Position numbers and translations under genes: made by a program. The notes beneath the pieces are model-generated. The model searched no databases and was not told the DNA's origin. It saw only the letters and a program-made list of their open reading frames with translations. Shown here piece after piece: positions 28,205-38,639 of a stretch of DNA of 64,000 bases (positions within the stretch are counted from its first letter, which is position 1; every line of letters starts with the position of its first letter). The stretch comes from Streptomyces sp. I05A-00742 (lineage in GTDB: Bacteria > Actinomycetota > Actinomycetes > Streptomycetales > Streptomycetaceae). The stretch is from contig NZ_JABETO010000001.1 of the NCBI RefSeq assembly GCF_013055795.1, positions 62,001 to 126,000 on the forward strand, in the 5' to 3' direction.

Positions 28205-29128
28205 TCACGCGATCCGCTGCGGCTCCTTCTCCGCCAGTCGCTCCCGTATCTCCGACAGCTTCATGCCGTGCTCGGGGCAGCCGACCAGCGGATCCTCCAG
28301 GGTGGCCAGCGGGCCGAGCAGGCGGGCGGTCTCGTCGTCCTGCGGCGTGTAGACCACGATGCGCGACTCGGGGGCCTCGGTCACCGCGAGCGAGGTGGAG
28401 ATCAGCCGGAGTTCGCCCACCGAGGCATGGCGCATGACCTTCACCCGGTGGCCCGGCGGGATGACGTCACCGGCCTCCCACAGCACGCGGAACTCCTCGC
28501 TGGACGTCATCAGCAGATGGAGGAAGGACTCCCACGCGGGCTCGCCGACGTGCCGCCCGTACGCCCCGCGGAACGTCGCCACCAGCAGGGGCAGTTCCTC
28601 CTCGCGGTTGACGATCGGGCTGCAGCACTCCGGGCGGGTGAAGATCTGCCACAGGACGTTGGCCTTCCAGTCCGCCGTGAGGTAGACGAGCGGGAAGAGG
28701 GCGCGGTAGGACGCGTTGGTGGCCAGGACGTCGTAACGGGCGTTGTAGACGACGGCCGGGTTCGGGTCGAGGGCGTCGATGATGGCCTGCACCTCGGGAC
28801 CGACCGTGTCCGCGTCGGCCACGCGCCTTGGCGCGTACGGCACTTCGGCGAGCTGGTAGAGGTGCTCGCGCTCGGCCGCGTCCAGGCGCAGCGTCCGGGC
28901 GATCGCGTCCAGCACCTGCACGCTGGCGTTGATGGGGCGGCCCTGTTCCAGCCAGGTGTACCAGGTGATGCCCACACCGGAGAGCTGCGCCACCTCCTCG
29001 CGCCGTAGGCCTGGGGTGCGCCGCCGCAGGCCCTCCGGTATGCCCACGTCGGCCGGTGTCACCCGGGCCCGCCGTCCGCGCAGGAACGCGGCCAGCTCGG
29101 TTCGCCTGCGTCCGTTCAGCGTCGCCAT
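28205..29128 (-). CDS. HTH regulator with MmyB-like ligand domain
   Basis: 307 residues from ATG 29128 (MATLNGRRRTELAAF), ten bases after GGGGGA; ATG 29146 would add six. An XRE-type helix-turn-helix spans about 30-90 (TPGLRREEVAQLSGVGITWYTWLEQGR), followed by the MmyB-like domain (about 105-275) with NPAVVYNARYDVLATN. Such regulators commonly control an adjacent transporter or reductase; here the divergent MFS gene is the obvious target. The ligand is unknown. Confidence 0.88.
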   Translation of the reverse strand: MATLNGRRRTELAAFLRGRRARVTPADVGIPEGLRRRTPGLRREEVAQLSGVGITWYTWLEQGRPINASVQVLDAIARTLRLDAAEREHLYQLAEVPYAPRRVADADTVGPEVQAIIDALDPNPAVVYNARYDVLATNASYRALFPLVYLTADWKANVLWQIFTRPECCSPIVNREEELPLLVATFRGAYGRHVGEPAWESFLHLLMTSSEEFRVLWEAGDVIPPGHRVKVMRHASVGELRLISTSLAVTEAPESRIVVYTPQDDETARLLGPLATLEDPLVGCPEHGMKLSEIRERLAEKEPQRIA

Positions 29129-29224
29129 CGTCGTCACATCCCCCATCGTCACCGCGTCGGCCGAGTGCTGCCAGGTGCTGTTGGTAATAGCAGGACCGGG
29201 CTCTCACCACTTGTACCCCGCCGA

Positions 29225-29237
29225 ACACAGTCTGTGT
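29225..29237. promoter_or_regulatory. Small palindrome before the MFS gene
   Basis: ACACAG-T-CTGTGT, a 6-bp perfect palindrome ending three bases before the MFS start codon in the 112-bp divergent intergenic region. It could be an operator for the neighbouring HTH protein; there is no second copy to support that. Confidence 0.35.
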
Positions 29238-29240
29238 GGC

Positions 29241-30719
29241 ATGTCCACGATCCCGTCCCCCAGGACGACCTCCTCCTCGGGTCCCAGTGAACCGGACCCC
29301 ACTGACAACGGCACCTCCGCCCGTTCCGTCCGCTCCCCATGGCCGGGCTGGCTGCTGCTGATCGTGCTGCTCGGCCAGTTCATGGCCATCCTGGACTCGT
29401 TCGTGGTCAACGTCGCCACCGCGACCATCCGGACCGAGCTGGACGCCTCCGGTTCGGGCCTCCAGCTGGTGGTCGCGGGCTACACGATCACCTACGCCGT
29501 GCTGCTGATCACCGGCGCGCGGCTCGGCGCCCGCCACGGCCACCGGCGGGTCTTCCTCCTCGGGCTCGGGCTGTTCACCCTGGCCTCGCTGCTCTGCGGA
29601 ATCGCCTCGGGCACCGAGCAGCTGATCGCCTTCCGGTTCGTCCAGGGCGCCGGCGCCGCGGTGATGCTGCCGCAGGTGCTGAGCCTCATCCAGCGCACCT
29701 ACGACGGGCCCGCGCGGGTGCGGGCGCTCGGCTTCTTCTCGGCGGTGATCGCCTCCGGTGCGGCGATCGGGATGATCGTCGGCGGGCTGCTGATCAGCGC
29801 GGACCTGTTCGGCTGGAGCTGGCGGCCGGTCTTCCTGGTGAACGTCCCGATCGGGCTGCTGCTGCTCGTCCTCGGCCCCCGGCTGATGCCGCGCGACGCA
29901 CCGCACGCGGGGGAGCGCGGCCGGCCGCTCGACCTGCCGGGCATGGTGCTCCTCGCGGCGTCGGTCATGTGCTTCACGGTGCCGATGGTGCTGGGGGAGG
30001 AGCAGGGCTGGCCGCTGTGGACCTGGATCTCGTTCGCGCTCTGCGCGGTGCTGGCGGCGGCCTTCGCCGGGTACGAGTCGCGACTGGCCCGCCGCGGCGG
30101 GGCGCCGCTGATCGCCCCCGGTGTGCTGAGGGCGCCGGGAGTGCCGCAGGCGGTGGCGCGGATCGGGCTCGCCATGGCGATGAACGCCGGGGTCCTGCTG
30201 TCGCTCTCGCTGCACCTGCAGAGCGGGCTCCACTTCAGCCCGATGCGCACGGGACTGACCTTCCTGCCCACCGCGGTGGCCTTCGGCGGCGTCGGCCTCA
30301 ACTGGCGGAAACTTCCCCAGCGTTGGCACGGCGCGCTGCCCACGGTCGGTCTGCTGCTGGCGGCGGTCTCCTTCGCGGGCACCGGGTACGTCCTGCGGGA
30401 CGGCGGCGACGGCGGTCTGTGGCTGTACCTGGTGCTGTTCGGCGGCGGCGGTGGTCTGGGCCTCACCTTCAGCCCGACGCTCGGCCGCACCCTGGCCGGC
30501 GTCCGGCCGGAGCACGCCGCGGACGCCAGTGGGCTGTTGACCACGACCAGCCAGCTCGGACTGCTCACCGGGGTGGCCGTCTACGGTGCCGTCTACCTCG
30601 CGGAGGCGAGCGGCGGGGCGTTGTCCTCCTCGGCCCACGGGACGTGGATCACCTCTCTGGCGCTGGCGGGGACGGCGGTGGCCGCCCTGGGGACGGCCCT
30701 GATGCGCCGGGGGCGCTGA
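29241..30719 (+). CDS. MFS transporter, DHA2 (14-helix) drug-efflux type
   Basis: 492 residues. After a ~35-residue Ser/Pro-rich N terminus the first helix contains LGQFMAILDSFVVNVATATI, the DHA2 motif D1 (LDxTVVNVALP-like). Motif A appears as GARLGARHGHRR and motif C near GFFSAVIASGAAIGMIVGGLL. About 14 hydrophobic helices follow. Likely a proton-driven exporter of small toxic compounds; substrate unknown. ATG 29241 starts the hydrophilic lead. Divergent from the HTH regulator. Confidence 0.9.
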   Translation: MSTIPSPRTTSSSGPSEPDPTDNGTSARSVRSPWPGWLLLIVLLGQFMAILDSFVVNVATATIRTELDASGSGLQLVVAGYTITYAVLLITGARLGARHGHRRVFLLGLGLFTLASLLCGIASGTEQLIAFRFVQGAGAAVMLPQVLSLIQRTYDGPARVRALGFFSAVIASGAAIGMIVGGLLISADLFGWSWRPVFLVNVPIGLLLLVLGPRLMPRDAPHAGERGRPLDLPGMVLLAASVMCFTVPMVLGEEQGWPLWTWISFALCAVLAAAFAGYESRLARRGGAPLIAPGVLRAPGVPQAVARIGLAMAMNAGVLLSLSLHLQSGLHFSPMRTGLTFLPTAVAFGGVGLNWRKLPQRWHGALPTVGLLLAAVSFAGTGYVLRDGGDGGLWLYLVLFGGGGGLGLTFSPTLGRTLAGVRPEHAADASGLLTTTSQLGLLTGVAVYGAVYLAEASGGALSSSAHGTWITSLALAGTAVAALGTALMRRGR

Positions 30720-30793
30720 CCTGGCGCCCGTCCCGTGGCAGAATCGGACAGCCGGGCGCGGACGGGGTGAAGGTGACGGGGAGGGATGGTGAC

Positions 30794-30946
30794 ATGCCGG
30801 TGTGCATGCTCGCGACGACCGACGGCCTCCCCGGGGTGACCGCCCTCCAGTGTCCGGCTTGTGGATCCGCTCACGTGGCCCAGGTGCTCGGCGACAACGG
30901 CGGTGTTTCGTACATCTGCACGGCCTGCGGCCACAGCTGGAGCTGA
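30794..30946 (+). CDS. 50-residue zinc-ribbon protein
   Basis: MPVCMLATTDGLPGVTALQ leads into CPAC (residues 20-23) and CTAC (42-45), spaced 18 residues apart, a compact zinc-ribbon. GGGGAGGGA lies upstream of the ATG. It ends four bases before the next small gene, which also has two CxxC pairs, so they are probably co-transcribed. No function can be assigned; nucleic-acid or protein binding is the usual role of such ribbons. Confidence 0.65.
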   Translation: MPVCMLATTDGLPGVTALQCPACGSAHVAQVLGDNGGVSYICTACGHSWS

Positions 30947-30950
30947 GTGA

Positions 30951-31184
30951 ATGGGTGCACACAGCCGGAAATGCGACTGGTGCGGCAGCGGGACGCCCAT
31001 CGTTCGCGACATGGAGCCGATCAACGCCGACTACCAGTACTGGTGCGTCGAGTGCGCCCGGGCGCTGATCATAAAAGGCGACCCCATCGAGACCTATCGG
31101 GAGCTCGAGGGGGAACCGATCTACGGGCGGCTGCTCGACGAGCACTGCGCGCTGAAGCGGTTCTATTCGTTCGCCACGGCGTGA
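30951..31184 (+). CDS. 77-residue protein with two CxxC motifs
   Basis: CDWC (residues 8-11) and CVEC (32-35) probably hold one metal ion; the rest is polar, with a conserved-looking ending LLDEHCALKRFYSFATA. The ATG is five bases after the stop of the zinc-ribbon gene. I do not recognise a named family. It lies between the two tRNA-Ala genes. Confidence 0.7.
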   Translation: MGAHSRKCDWCGSGTPIVRDMEPINADYQYWCVECARALIIKGDPIETYRELEGEPIYGRLLDEHCALKRFYSFATA

Positions 31185-31249
31185 GTCGCCGGGCCCTCCG
31201 CGACCGTCATCCGGCAAATCGGGCGAAGTTGATCACCCGGTCAACCGAT

Positions 31250-31278
31250 TTGGCAGAGGGCAGGGGGGTCCGTGTAAT
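31250..31278 (+). promoter_or_regulatory. Likely promoter of tRNA-Ala copy 2
   Basis: TTGGCA (31250-31255), 17 bases, TGTAAT (31273-31278): a fair sigma-70/HrdB-type promoter about 65 bases before the mature tRNA. Confidence 0.55.
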
Positions 31279-31343
31279 GTAGTCGATGTCGCCAGGGGGA
31301 ACCGGCCGGAAACGGCGGGGAAGCCCGGCGGACAACAGAACAA

Positions 31344-31416
31344 GGGGCTATAGCTCAGTTGGTAGAGCGCCTGCATGGCATGCAGGAGGTCAGGAGTTCA
31401 ATTCTCCTTAGCTCCA
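31344..31416 (+). tRNA. tRNA-Ala (anticodon GGC), copy 2
   Basis: Base-for-base identical to 27959-28031, including the three bases after the discriminator (CAG). The same cloverleaf and GGC anticodon apply. The two copies are 3,385 bases apart in the same orientation, with different flanking sequence. Confidence 0.97.
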
Positions 31417-31424
31417 CAGGAGAT

Positions 31425-31454
31425 GAACGGGTCGTCCGAAAGGGCGGCCCGTTC
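31425..31454 (+). terminator. Terminator of tRNA-Ala copy 2
   Basis: GAACGGGTCGTCC (31425-31437), GAAA loop, GGGCGGCCCGTTC (31442-31454): a 13-bp stem with two G-U pairs, then TTCTTCG. Its sequence is unrelated to the terminator of copy 1. Confidence 0.75.
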
Positions 31455-31620
31455 TTCGTCGTGCGCTCTTCCCGCGTCTTCTTCGTCGCGATCTCGCCCG
31501 TTCTTGCATGTCCATGACCCTTCCTTGTCCGCTTGTTGGCGAACGTATGCCCCCTACATGAACAGTTCACCGCAAGAGTGACGTTCCGTGCAGGCGACCT
31601 TTCGTATCGCAGGGGGTTTG

Positions 31621-32269
31621 ATGAGATCACGCCGTTCCGGAGCGCGCGCGGGCCTGGCCCTGGCCACCGCGCTGCCCCTGGTGGCGGGGGTGCCGGCGCT
31701 CGGGGCGCCCACTGCCGGCGCCGACATACGTCAAGGACGGCCGCACGTACCACGCGCCGTCCACGACCGCCTCCGTCCCCGCCTCCCTGGACGGCGCCGT
31801 CCTTACCGTCGTGGGCCTCAACGACGCCCCGCGGCGGGCCCACCGCGACGAGGCCCTGCCCGGCCCGAGCGCCGCCTTCGCCAACTCCGGTCTCTTCTCC
31901 ACCGGGATTGATTCGCAGTGCTCCGGCGTTTACGCCGGGGGTGAAGCGAATCTGAGAGTGGTGGCGCGGAGCGGCACAGCGTCCGGTAGGGACGGCCAGA
32001 ATCCTCGTCCTTCAGGGCGAGGAGCATGTCAAGGCACCGCCGCCTACCACGACGTCACCGACCACCCGCTCGGCAAGGGCCGTGGCATCGGCGACGTGCG
32101 CGTCGACTTCGTCAACGGCGTCGACGCCAAGGACGGCACCACGGTGTCGCTGCGCGGCCTGGGCGACGACGGGTCGCTCTCCGCGACCGTGGGGTACGAC
32201 GACGTGACCGGCGTCGGCTCGCCGGCCCGCGACTACGTCACGTCGTACGCACCCGGCCACCGCCGCTGA
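31621..32269 (+). pseudogene. Remnant of a secreted S53 (sedolisin-type) protease gene
   Basis: The pieces are: a signal peptide in frame 1 (MRSRRSGARAGLALATALPL, ending GADI near 31729); propeptide-like sequence in another frame from about 31724 (TYVKDGRTYHAPSTTASVPA, VLTVVGLNDAPRR, PGPSAAFANSGLFST); a ~120-bp IS605 right-end remnant; then the C-terminal end of an S53 domain (AAYHDVTDHPLGKGRG, IGDVRVDFVNGVDA, GYDDVTGVGSP). The catalytic Glu/Asp and Ser regions are gone. So a frame change after the signal and a large internal deletion destroyed the gene. The family call rests on remembered Streptomyces S53 sequences. Confidence 0.75.
31913..32032 (+). mobile_element. IS200/IS605-family right-end remnant (omega-RNA/tnpB 3' scar)
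   Basis: The right edge is typical of IS605-type elements: a subterminal hairpin CCTCGTCC-TTCA-GGGCGAGG (32003-32022) followed by GAGCATG and a terminal TCAA (32029-32032). Further left is a second hairpin CCGGCG-TTTA-CGCCGG (31923-31938), as in the tnpB 3' end/omega-RNA part of Streptomyces elements I remember. A TTGAT (31908-31912), the insertion motif of ISDra2-like elements, precedes the left side. No tnpA or tnpB remains. The left boundary is uncertain. Confidence 0.7.
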
Positions 32270-32386
32270 CCCGACGCGCTCCCCCGCACCACGGGCCCGG
32301 CCCGCCGGGGCGGGGGAGCGCCGGACGGCCCACGCCGCCGGTGAACCTCGGTGCGGGCCCCGGTGCCCCTGCGGTAACCTGACCGC

Positions 32387-32425
32387 ATGCGTGCCGTACG
32401 CCTCCTGCTTAGCGAGCCGCGCTGA
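32387..32425 (+). CDS. leuS leader peptide (12 aa)
   Basis: ATG CGT GCC GTA CGC then CTC CTG CTT AGC GAG CCG CGC TGA encodes MRAVRLLLSEPR with three successive Leu codons. TAACCT (32375-32380), a possible -10, lies seven bases before the ATG, so the leader would be leaderless or nearly so. An intrinsic terminator follows 36 bases past the stop and leuS lies 150 bases past it. This is the layout of Leu-codon attenuation. Confidence 0.8.
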   Translation: MRAVRLLLSEPR

Positions 32426-32486
32426 TCAATCCCGACCGGTCAGGTCGGCATCGGCGCGGCGTCCCCTCCTGTGCGAGGGGATTTTT
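32416..32486 (+). promoter_or_regulatory. Attenuator of leuS
   Basis: Terminator: TCCCCTC (32462-32468), loop CTGTGC, GAGGGGA (32475-32481), then TTTTT. Directly upstream, GCCGCGC (32416-32422, overlapping the last leader codons) pairs with GCGCGGC (32454-32460) around an inner CCGACC/GGTCGG hairpin. A ribosome stalled on the Leu codons versus one at the stop would change pairing of the outer stem. I did not find an unambiguous antiterminator, so the switch itself is incomplete on paper. Confidence 0.75.
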
Positions 32487-32575
32487 CGTTTCCGGACCCG
32501 CGGTATCCCCGTCAGGGCCCCGGAACGCGGCGCGACCCGCAGGCAGAGACGACGATCGATGGAGCTTTGAGGACG

Positions 32576-35450
<2,875 letters not shown>

Positions 35451-35461
<11 letters not shown>

Positions 35462-35480
35462 CCGGTTCCGGCGTGACCGG
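35451..35480. repeat. 15-bp perfect tandem duplication over the leuS stop
   Basis: TTCCGGCGTGACCGG is repeated without mismatch at 35451-35465 and 35466-35480; the leuS TGA (35459-35461) is in the first unit and an identical TGA in the second. Looser echoes (GACCGGTT, GAGCGGTT) follow. Confidence 0.88.
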
Positions 35481-35534
35481 TTCTCGGGGGAGCGGTTCCC
35501 CGGGGAGCGGGTGACCGGCCGGGGTTTTCCCCTA

Positions 35535-35575
35535 CGGGCAGGTTGGGGGTTCCGATGGAACCCACGGCCTGCCCG
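35535..35575 (+). terminator. Two-tier hairpin after leuS
   Basis: CGGGCAGG (35535-35542) pairs with CCTGCCCG (35568-35575), enclosing GGGTTCC-GAT-GGAACCC (35547-35563). It is about 75 bases past the leuS stop and probably ends its transcript. Confidence 0.6.
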
Positions 35576-35659
35576 CGCCGTTTACGGTGGAGACGTGCGT
35601 CATGAATTCGTGAACCGGCCGGTCCGCCGGTCCGACCGAGAGCCCTTCGAGGAGCGCCC

Positions 35660-36394
35660 ATGGAAGCCGCGGCCGTGATCATCGCGCTGATCTTCGCGGT
35701 CCTCGTCGCGCTCGCCGTGGTCGCGACCGTCCGCACGGTGAAGGCCGTCAAGCGCGGCGTGGACCGCACGGTGACCCAGGCCCGGCGCACGGTGGAGGAC
35801 ACCCGCCTCAAGGCCAGGCAGTACACCTCGCCGGGCTCCGTCGGCGAGGTGGCCCAGCTGCGGCTCTCCCTGCGCACGACGATGCGCGCCACCCAGGAGG
35901 CGCTGCGCCTGCGCGCCCCCGACGACCCGTCGCTCTCCGAGTCCCTGGCCCTCTTCGAGCGCCTCAGCGCCCACGGCCGCGAGCTGGACGACGACCTGCG
36001 ACGGCTGGAGACCGAGCCCAACCAGAGCCGCGTCGTCGCCAGCATGCCCGAGATGCGCGAGCGCACCGAGCGCATCAAGCACGCGGCGGACTCGCTGCGC
36101 TGGGCGGCACAGGACCGGGCCCGGCAGTTCGCGGACGACGACCTGGCCGACCTCAGCGAACAGATCCGGATGGAGGCGGGGGCGCTGCGCCACTGGGCAC
36201 CGGTGGACGAGGAGGGGACGGACGCGGCTCCGGCAGCTCCGGTCTCCTCCGGCACGACACCGGCTTCCGGACCTGGACCCGGACCCGAACCGGAGGCCGA
36301 GCGGCCCGCGATCGCGGGACAGGACGCGTGGCGGAAGGACGCCCGCCCCTGGGAGAAGTGGCAGAAGAACGGACACCGCGAGGGCACGAGCTGA
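35660..36394 (+). CDS. Membrane-anchored coiled-coil protein, unknown function
   Basis: 244 residues. One N-terminal hydrophobic helix (about 3-24) is followed by long charged helices (about 25-180) without catalytic signature and a Pro/Gly/Glu-rich end (about 190-244) finishing WRKDARPWEKWQKNGH. It resembles the actinobacterial conserved proteins found next to leuS/degV, with no assigned role. ATG 35660 follows GAGGAGCGCCC. A structural or scaffold role at the membrane is possible but not shown. Confidence 0.72.
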   Translation: MEAAAVIIALIFAVLVALAVVATVRTVKAVKRGVDRTVTQARRTVEDTRLKARQYTSPGSVGEVAQLRLSLRTTMRATQEALRLRAPDDPSLSESLALFERLSAHGRELDDDLRRLETEPNQSRVVASMPEMRERTERIKHAADSLRWAAQDRARQFADDDLADLSEQIRMEAGALRHWAPVDEEGTDAAPAAPVSSGTTPASGPGPGPEPEAERPAIAGQDAWRKDARPWEKWQKNGHREGTS

Positions 36395-36489
36395 CCGTCG
36401 GCCGCTCCCGCGGCCACCCCGGCGGTCCGAAACGATCACCTTCCGGCCCGGGCTGCTTGTCCCGCCGCCGGGCGGGTAACCTCCGGTTC

Positions 36490-37335
36490 ATGTCCCGCCA
36501 TGTCGCGATCGTCACCGATTCCACGGCCTACCTGCCACGCCGGGCGATGGAGCGGCACGGCATCACGTCCGTGCCGCTGACGGTGGTCCTGGGCGACACG
36601 GCCCTCGAAGAGGGCACCGAGATCTCCGCCCGCTCGGTCGCCCACGCCCTGCAGAAGCGCAGGCCGGTGACGACCTCCCGGCCCACCCCCGAGGTCTTCG
36701 CCGCCGCCTATCGTGCGGCGGCGGAGTCCGGCGCCGAAGGCGTCGTCTCCCTCCACCTGTCCGCCGAGTTCTCCGGCACCTACGACGCCGCGGTGCTCGC
36801 GGCCCGGGAGGCGCCCGTCCCCGTCCGGGTCGTCGACACCGGCATGGTCGCGATGGCCCTCGGCTTCTGCGCCCTCGCCGCCGCCGACACGGCCGCCGCC
36901 GGCGGCACGCTCGACGAGGCCGTGGCCGCCGCCGAGAAGCGCGCGGAGGGCACCGCCGCCTTCTTCTACGTCGACACCCTCGACTACCTGCGCCGCGGCG
37001 GCCGCATCGGCGCCGCCCAGGCCCTCCTCGGCTCCGCCCTGGCCGTCAAGCCCCTCCTCCAGCTCGCCGACGGCCGCATCGAACTCCGCGAAAAGGTCCG
37101 CACCGCCTCCCGCGCCGTCGCCCGCCTCGAAGAAATCGCCCTCGAACACGCCGGCACCGCCCCCGTCGACCTCGCCGTCCACCACCTCGCCTCCCCCGAC
37201 CGCGCCACCCTCCTGGCGGACCGACTGCGGGAACGGGTGCCGGGGCTGGGGGAGTTGCATGTGAGCGAGGTGGGAGCGGTGATCGGGGCGCATACGGGGC
37301 CGGGGTTGCTGGGGGTGGTGGTGTCGGCGCGGTAG
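36490..37335 (+). CDS. DegV family fatty-acid-binding protein
   Basis: 281 residues. Typical DegV signatures: VAIVTDSTAYLPRRAMERHGI at the N terminus, TSRPTPEVFAAAYRAAAESG, HLSAEFSGTYDAA, FYVDTLDYLRRGGRIG and the closing GAVIGAHTGPGLLGVV. Members bind one fatty acid and can serve as FakB subunits feeding a fatty-acid kinase; no kinase gene is nearby, so the biochemical role is inferred. A longer frame to 36328 overlaps the previous gene and is rejected in favour of ATG 36490. Confidence 0.92.
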   Translation: MSRHVAIVTDSTAYLPRRAMERHGITSVPLTVVLGDTALEEGTEISARSVAHALQKRRPVTTSRPTPEVFAAAYRAAAESGAEGVVSLHLSAEFSGTYDAAVLAAREAPVPVRVVDTGMVAMALGFCALAAADTAAAGGTLDEAVAAAEKRAEGTAAFFYVDTLDYLRRGGRIGAAQALLGSALAVKPLLQLADGRIELREKVRTASRAVARLEEIALEHAGTAPVDLAVHHLASPDRATLLADRLRERVPGLGELHVSEVGAVIGAHTGPGLLGVVVSAR

Positions 37336-37345
37336 GTCGGCTATT

Positions 37346-37460
37346 CAGCCCGTCCGGCGTTTGAGGACGCGCGCCGCAGGCGCGCTCGGGGGTGCGGGGG
37401 CGCAGCCCCTGCAGGAAACGGTGAAATGGGGGGTGCCCCCTCTGGGGGAGGGGCCGGGGC
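37346..37460 (+). repeat. Intergenic GTTTGAGGAC-hairpin element, copy B (long)
   Basis: CAGCCCGTCCGGC, GTTTGAGGAC (37359-37368), hairpin GCGCGCC-GCA-GGCGCGC (37369-37385), TCGGGG, a second hairpin TGCGGGGGC-GCA-GCCCCTGCA (37393-37413, one G-U pair), AGGAAACGGTGAAA and a GGGGCCGGGG tail. It aligns along its full length with the reverse complement of copy A. It starts ten bases after the degV-type gene and fills most of the 245-bp gap before comEA. Confidence 0.87.
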
Positions 37461-37580
37461 TACTCCCACCCCCCCCGCACCACCCACCCGGGTGACGAAG
37501 TTATCCACAACTTCCCGGTCCTCCACCGGATTTGACCTTGATCCACAAAGGCGGCCCGGCCGCCCCTACCGTCACTCCCC

Positions 37581-38639
37581 ATGACGACCCCCTCGCTCAC
37601 CGAAGCCGACCGCCCAATCGTCCCCACCCCCCATGAGCGCGCATCCGCCCTGATGGGAGGCGACCCCGCCACCAGGAAAGCCGCACCTCGCCCTCACCCG
37701 GACCGCCCCCCAGGCCGCTCCCGCGGCCCTCGCGGCCCCCGCGGCGGATACCGAGCAGGCACCGGCCCAGGCCGAGGAACAAGCCCCACACCGCCAAGAA
37801 CGCGGAAACCGGCAGGAGAAAGCACCCGGGACGACCGCGACGGAACCGCGGTCAGAAGAGCGGAGGGCAGGCCGCAGCCAGACCCCACCCCCCTGCCGGC
37901 CACGACCCGCCGCCGCCTCGCCCTCCAGGACCGCCTCCCCCTATGGGTCCAACTCCGCTGCGGCATCGAACCGAAGACCCTCGCGGCCCTGGCCATCGCC
38001 CTGATCGCCGCGAGCCTCTTCGCGGCCTGGCACTTCTGGACGGGCAGCCCCCGCACCGTCCCCGCCCCCGCCCGCCAGGCCCCGGTGGCGGCACCCCTCC
38101 CGTCACCGTTCCCGCCACCACGCGCCGGACCGGGCACGGCACAGCCACCGGCCGGGGCGGCCGCGACGGCCGTCCCGGGAGCCGGCGCCGGGGGAGTGGT
38201 CGTGGATGTCTCCGGCAAGGTGCGCCGGCCGGGGATCCAGCGGCTGCCAACGGGATCGAGGGTCGTGGACGCGCTCGAAGCGGCCGGAGGAGCGAGTCCG
38301 GGCGTCGACATGACCGGGCTCAACCGTGCGCGGGTGCTCGCGGACGGCGAGCAGATCGTGGTCGGCGCACCGCCGGGCGCCGGACCGCCGCCGCCCAACG
38401 CTCCGGCGAGGACGCCCGGACCGGGGCCCTCGGGAGGCCCGACGGCCGGACCGCTCAGCCTCAACACCGCGACGGTGGAACAGCTGGACGCGCTCCCGGG
38501 CGTGGGCCCGGTCCTGGCGCAGCACATCGTCGACTACCGCACCGAACACGGCGGTTTCCGTTCCGTGTCCGACCTCCGCCAGGTCAACGGGATCGGCGCC
38601 CGCCGCTTCGCCGACCTCCGGCCCATGGTCCAGCCATGA
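37581..38639 (+). CDS. comEA: ComEA-like DNA-binding protein
   Basis: 352 residues. A long Pro/Arg-rich cytoplasmic part precedes one membrane span (about 133-152). Outside lies an SLBB-like segment (VVVDVSGKVRRPGIQRLPTGSRVVDALEAAGG, about 205-275) and two C-terminal helix-hairpin-helix motifs (LNTATVEQLDALPGVGPVLAQHIVDYR, VNGIGARRFADL, about 292-350), the DNA-binding part of competence proteins. The N-terminal extension is longer than in Bacillus ComEA. Stop overlaps comEC start (ATGA). Confidence 0.9.
   Translation: MTTPSLTEADRPIVPTPHERASALMGGDPATRKAAPRPHPDRPPGRSRGPRGPRGGYRAGTGPGRGTSPTPPRTRKPAGESTRDDRDGTAVRRAEGRPQPDPTPLPATTRRRLALQDRLPLWVQLRCGIEPKTLAALAIALIAASLFAAWHFWTGSPRTVPAPARQAPVAAPLPSPFPPPRAGPGTAQPPAGAAATAVPGAGAGGVVVDVSGKVRRPGIQRLPTGSRVVDALEAAGGASPGVDMTGLNRARVLADGEQIVVGAPPGAGPPPPNAPARTPGPGPSGGPTAGPLSLNTATVEQLDALPGVGPVLAQHIVDYRTEHGGFRSVSDLRQVNGIGARRFADLRPMVQP

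Noticed and set aside
27959-31416. tRNA-bounded integrative element with attL/attR
   Set aside because: Both copies are full functional tRNAs with their own terminators and no integrase, excisionase or replication gene is present.
32270-32575. T-box riboswitch for leuS
   Set aside because: No stem I/AG-bulge layout or T-box UGGN sequence was seen; the Leu-codon leader peptide explains the terminator better.
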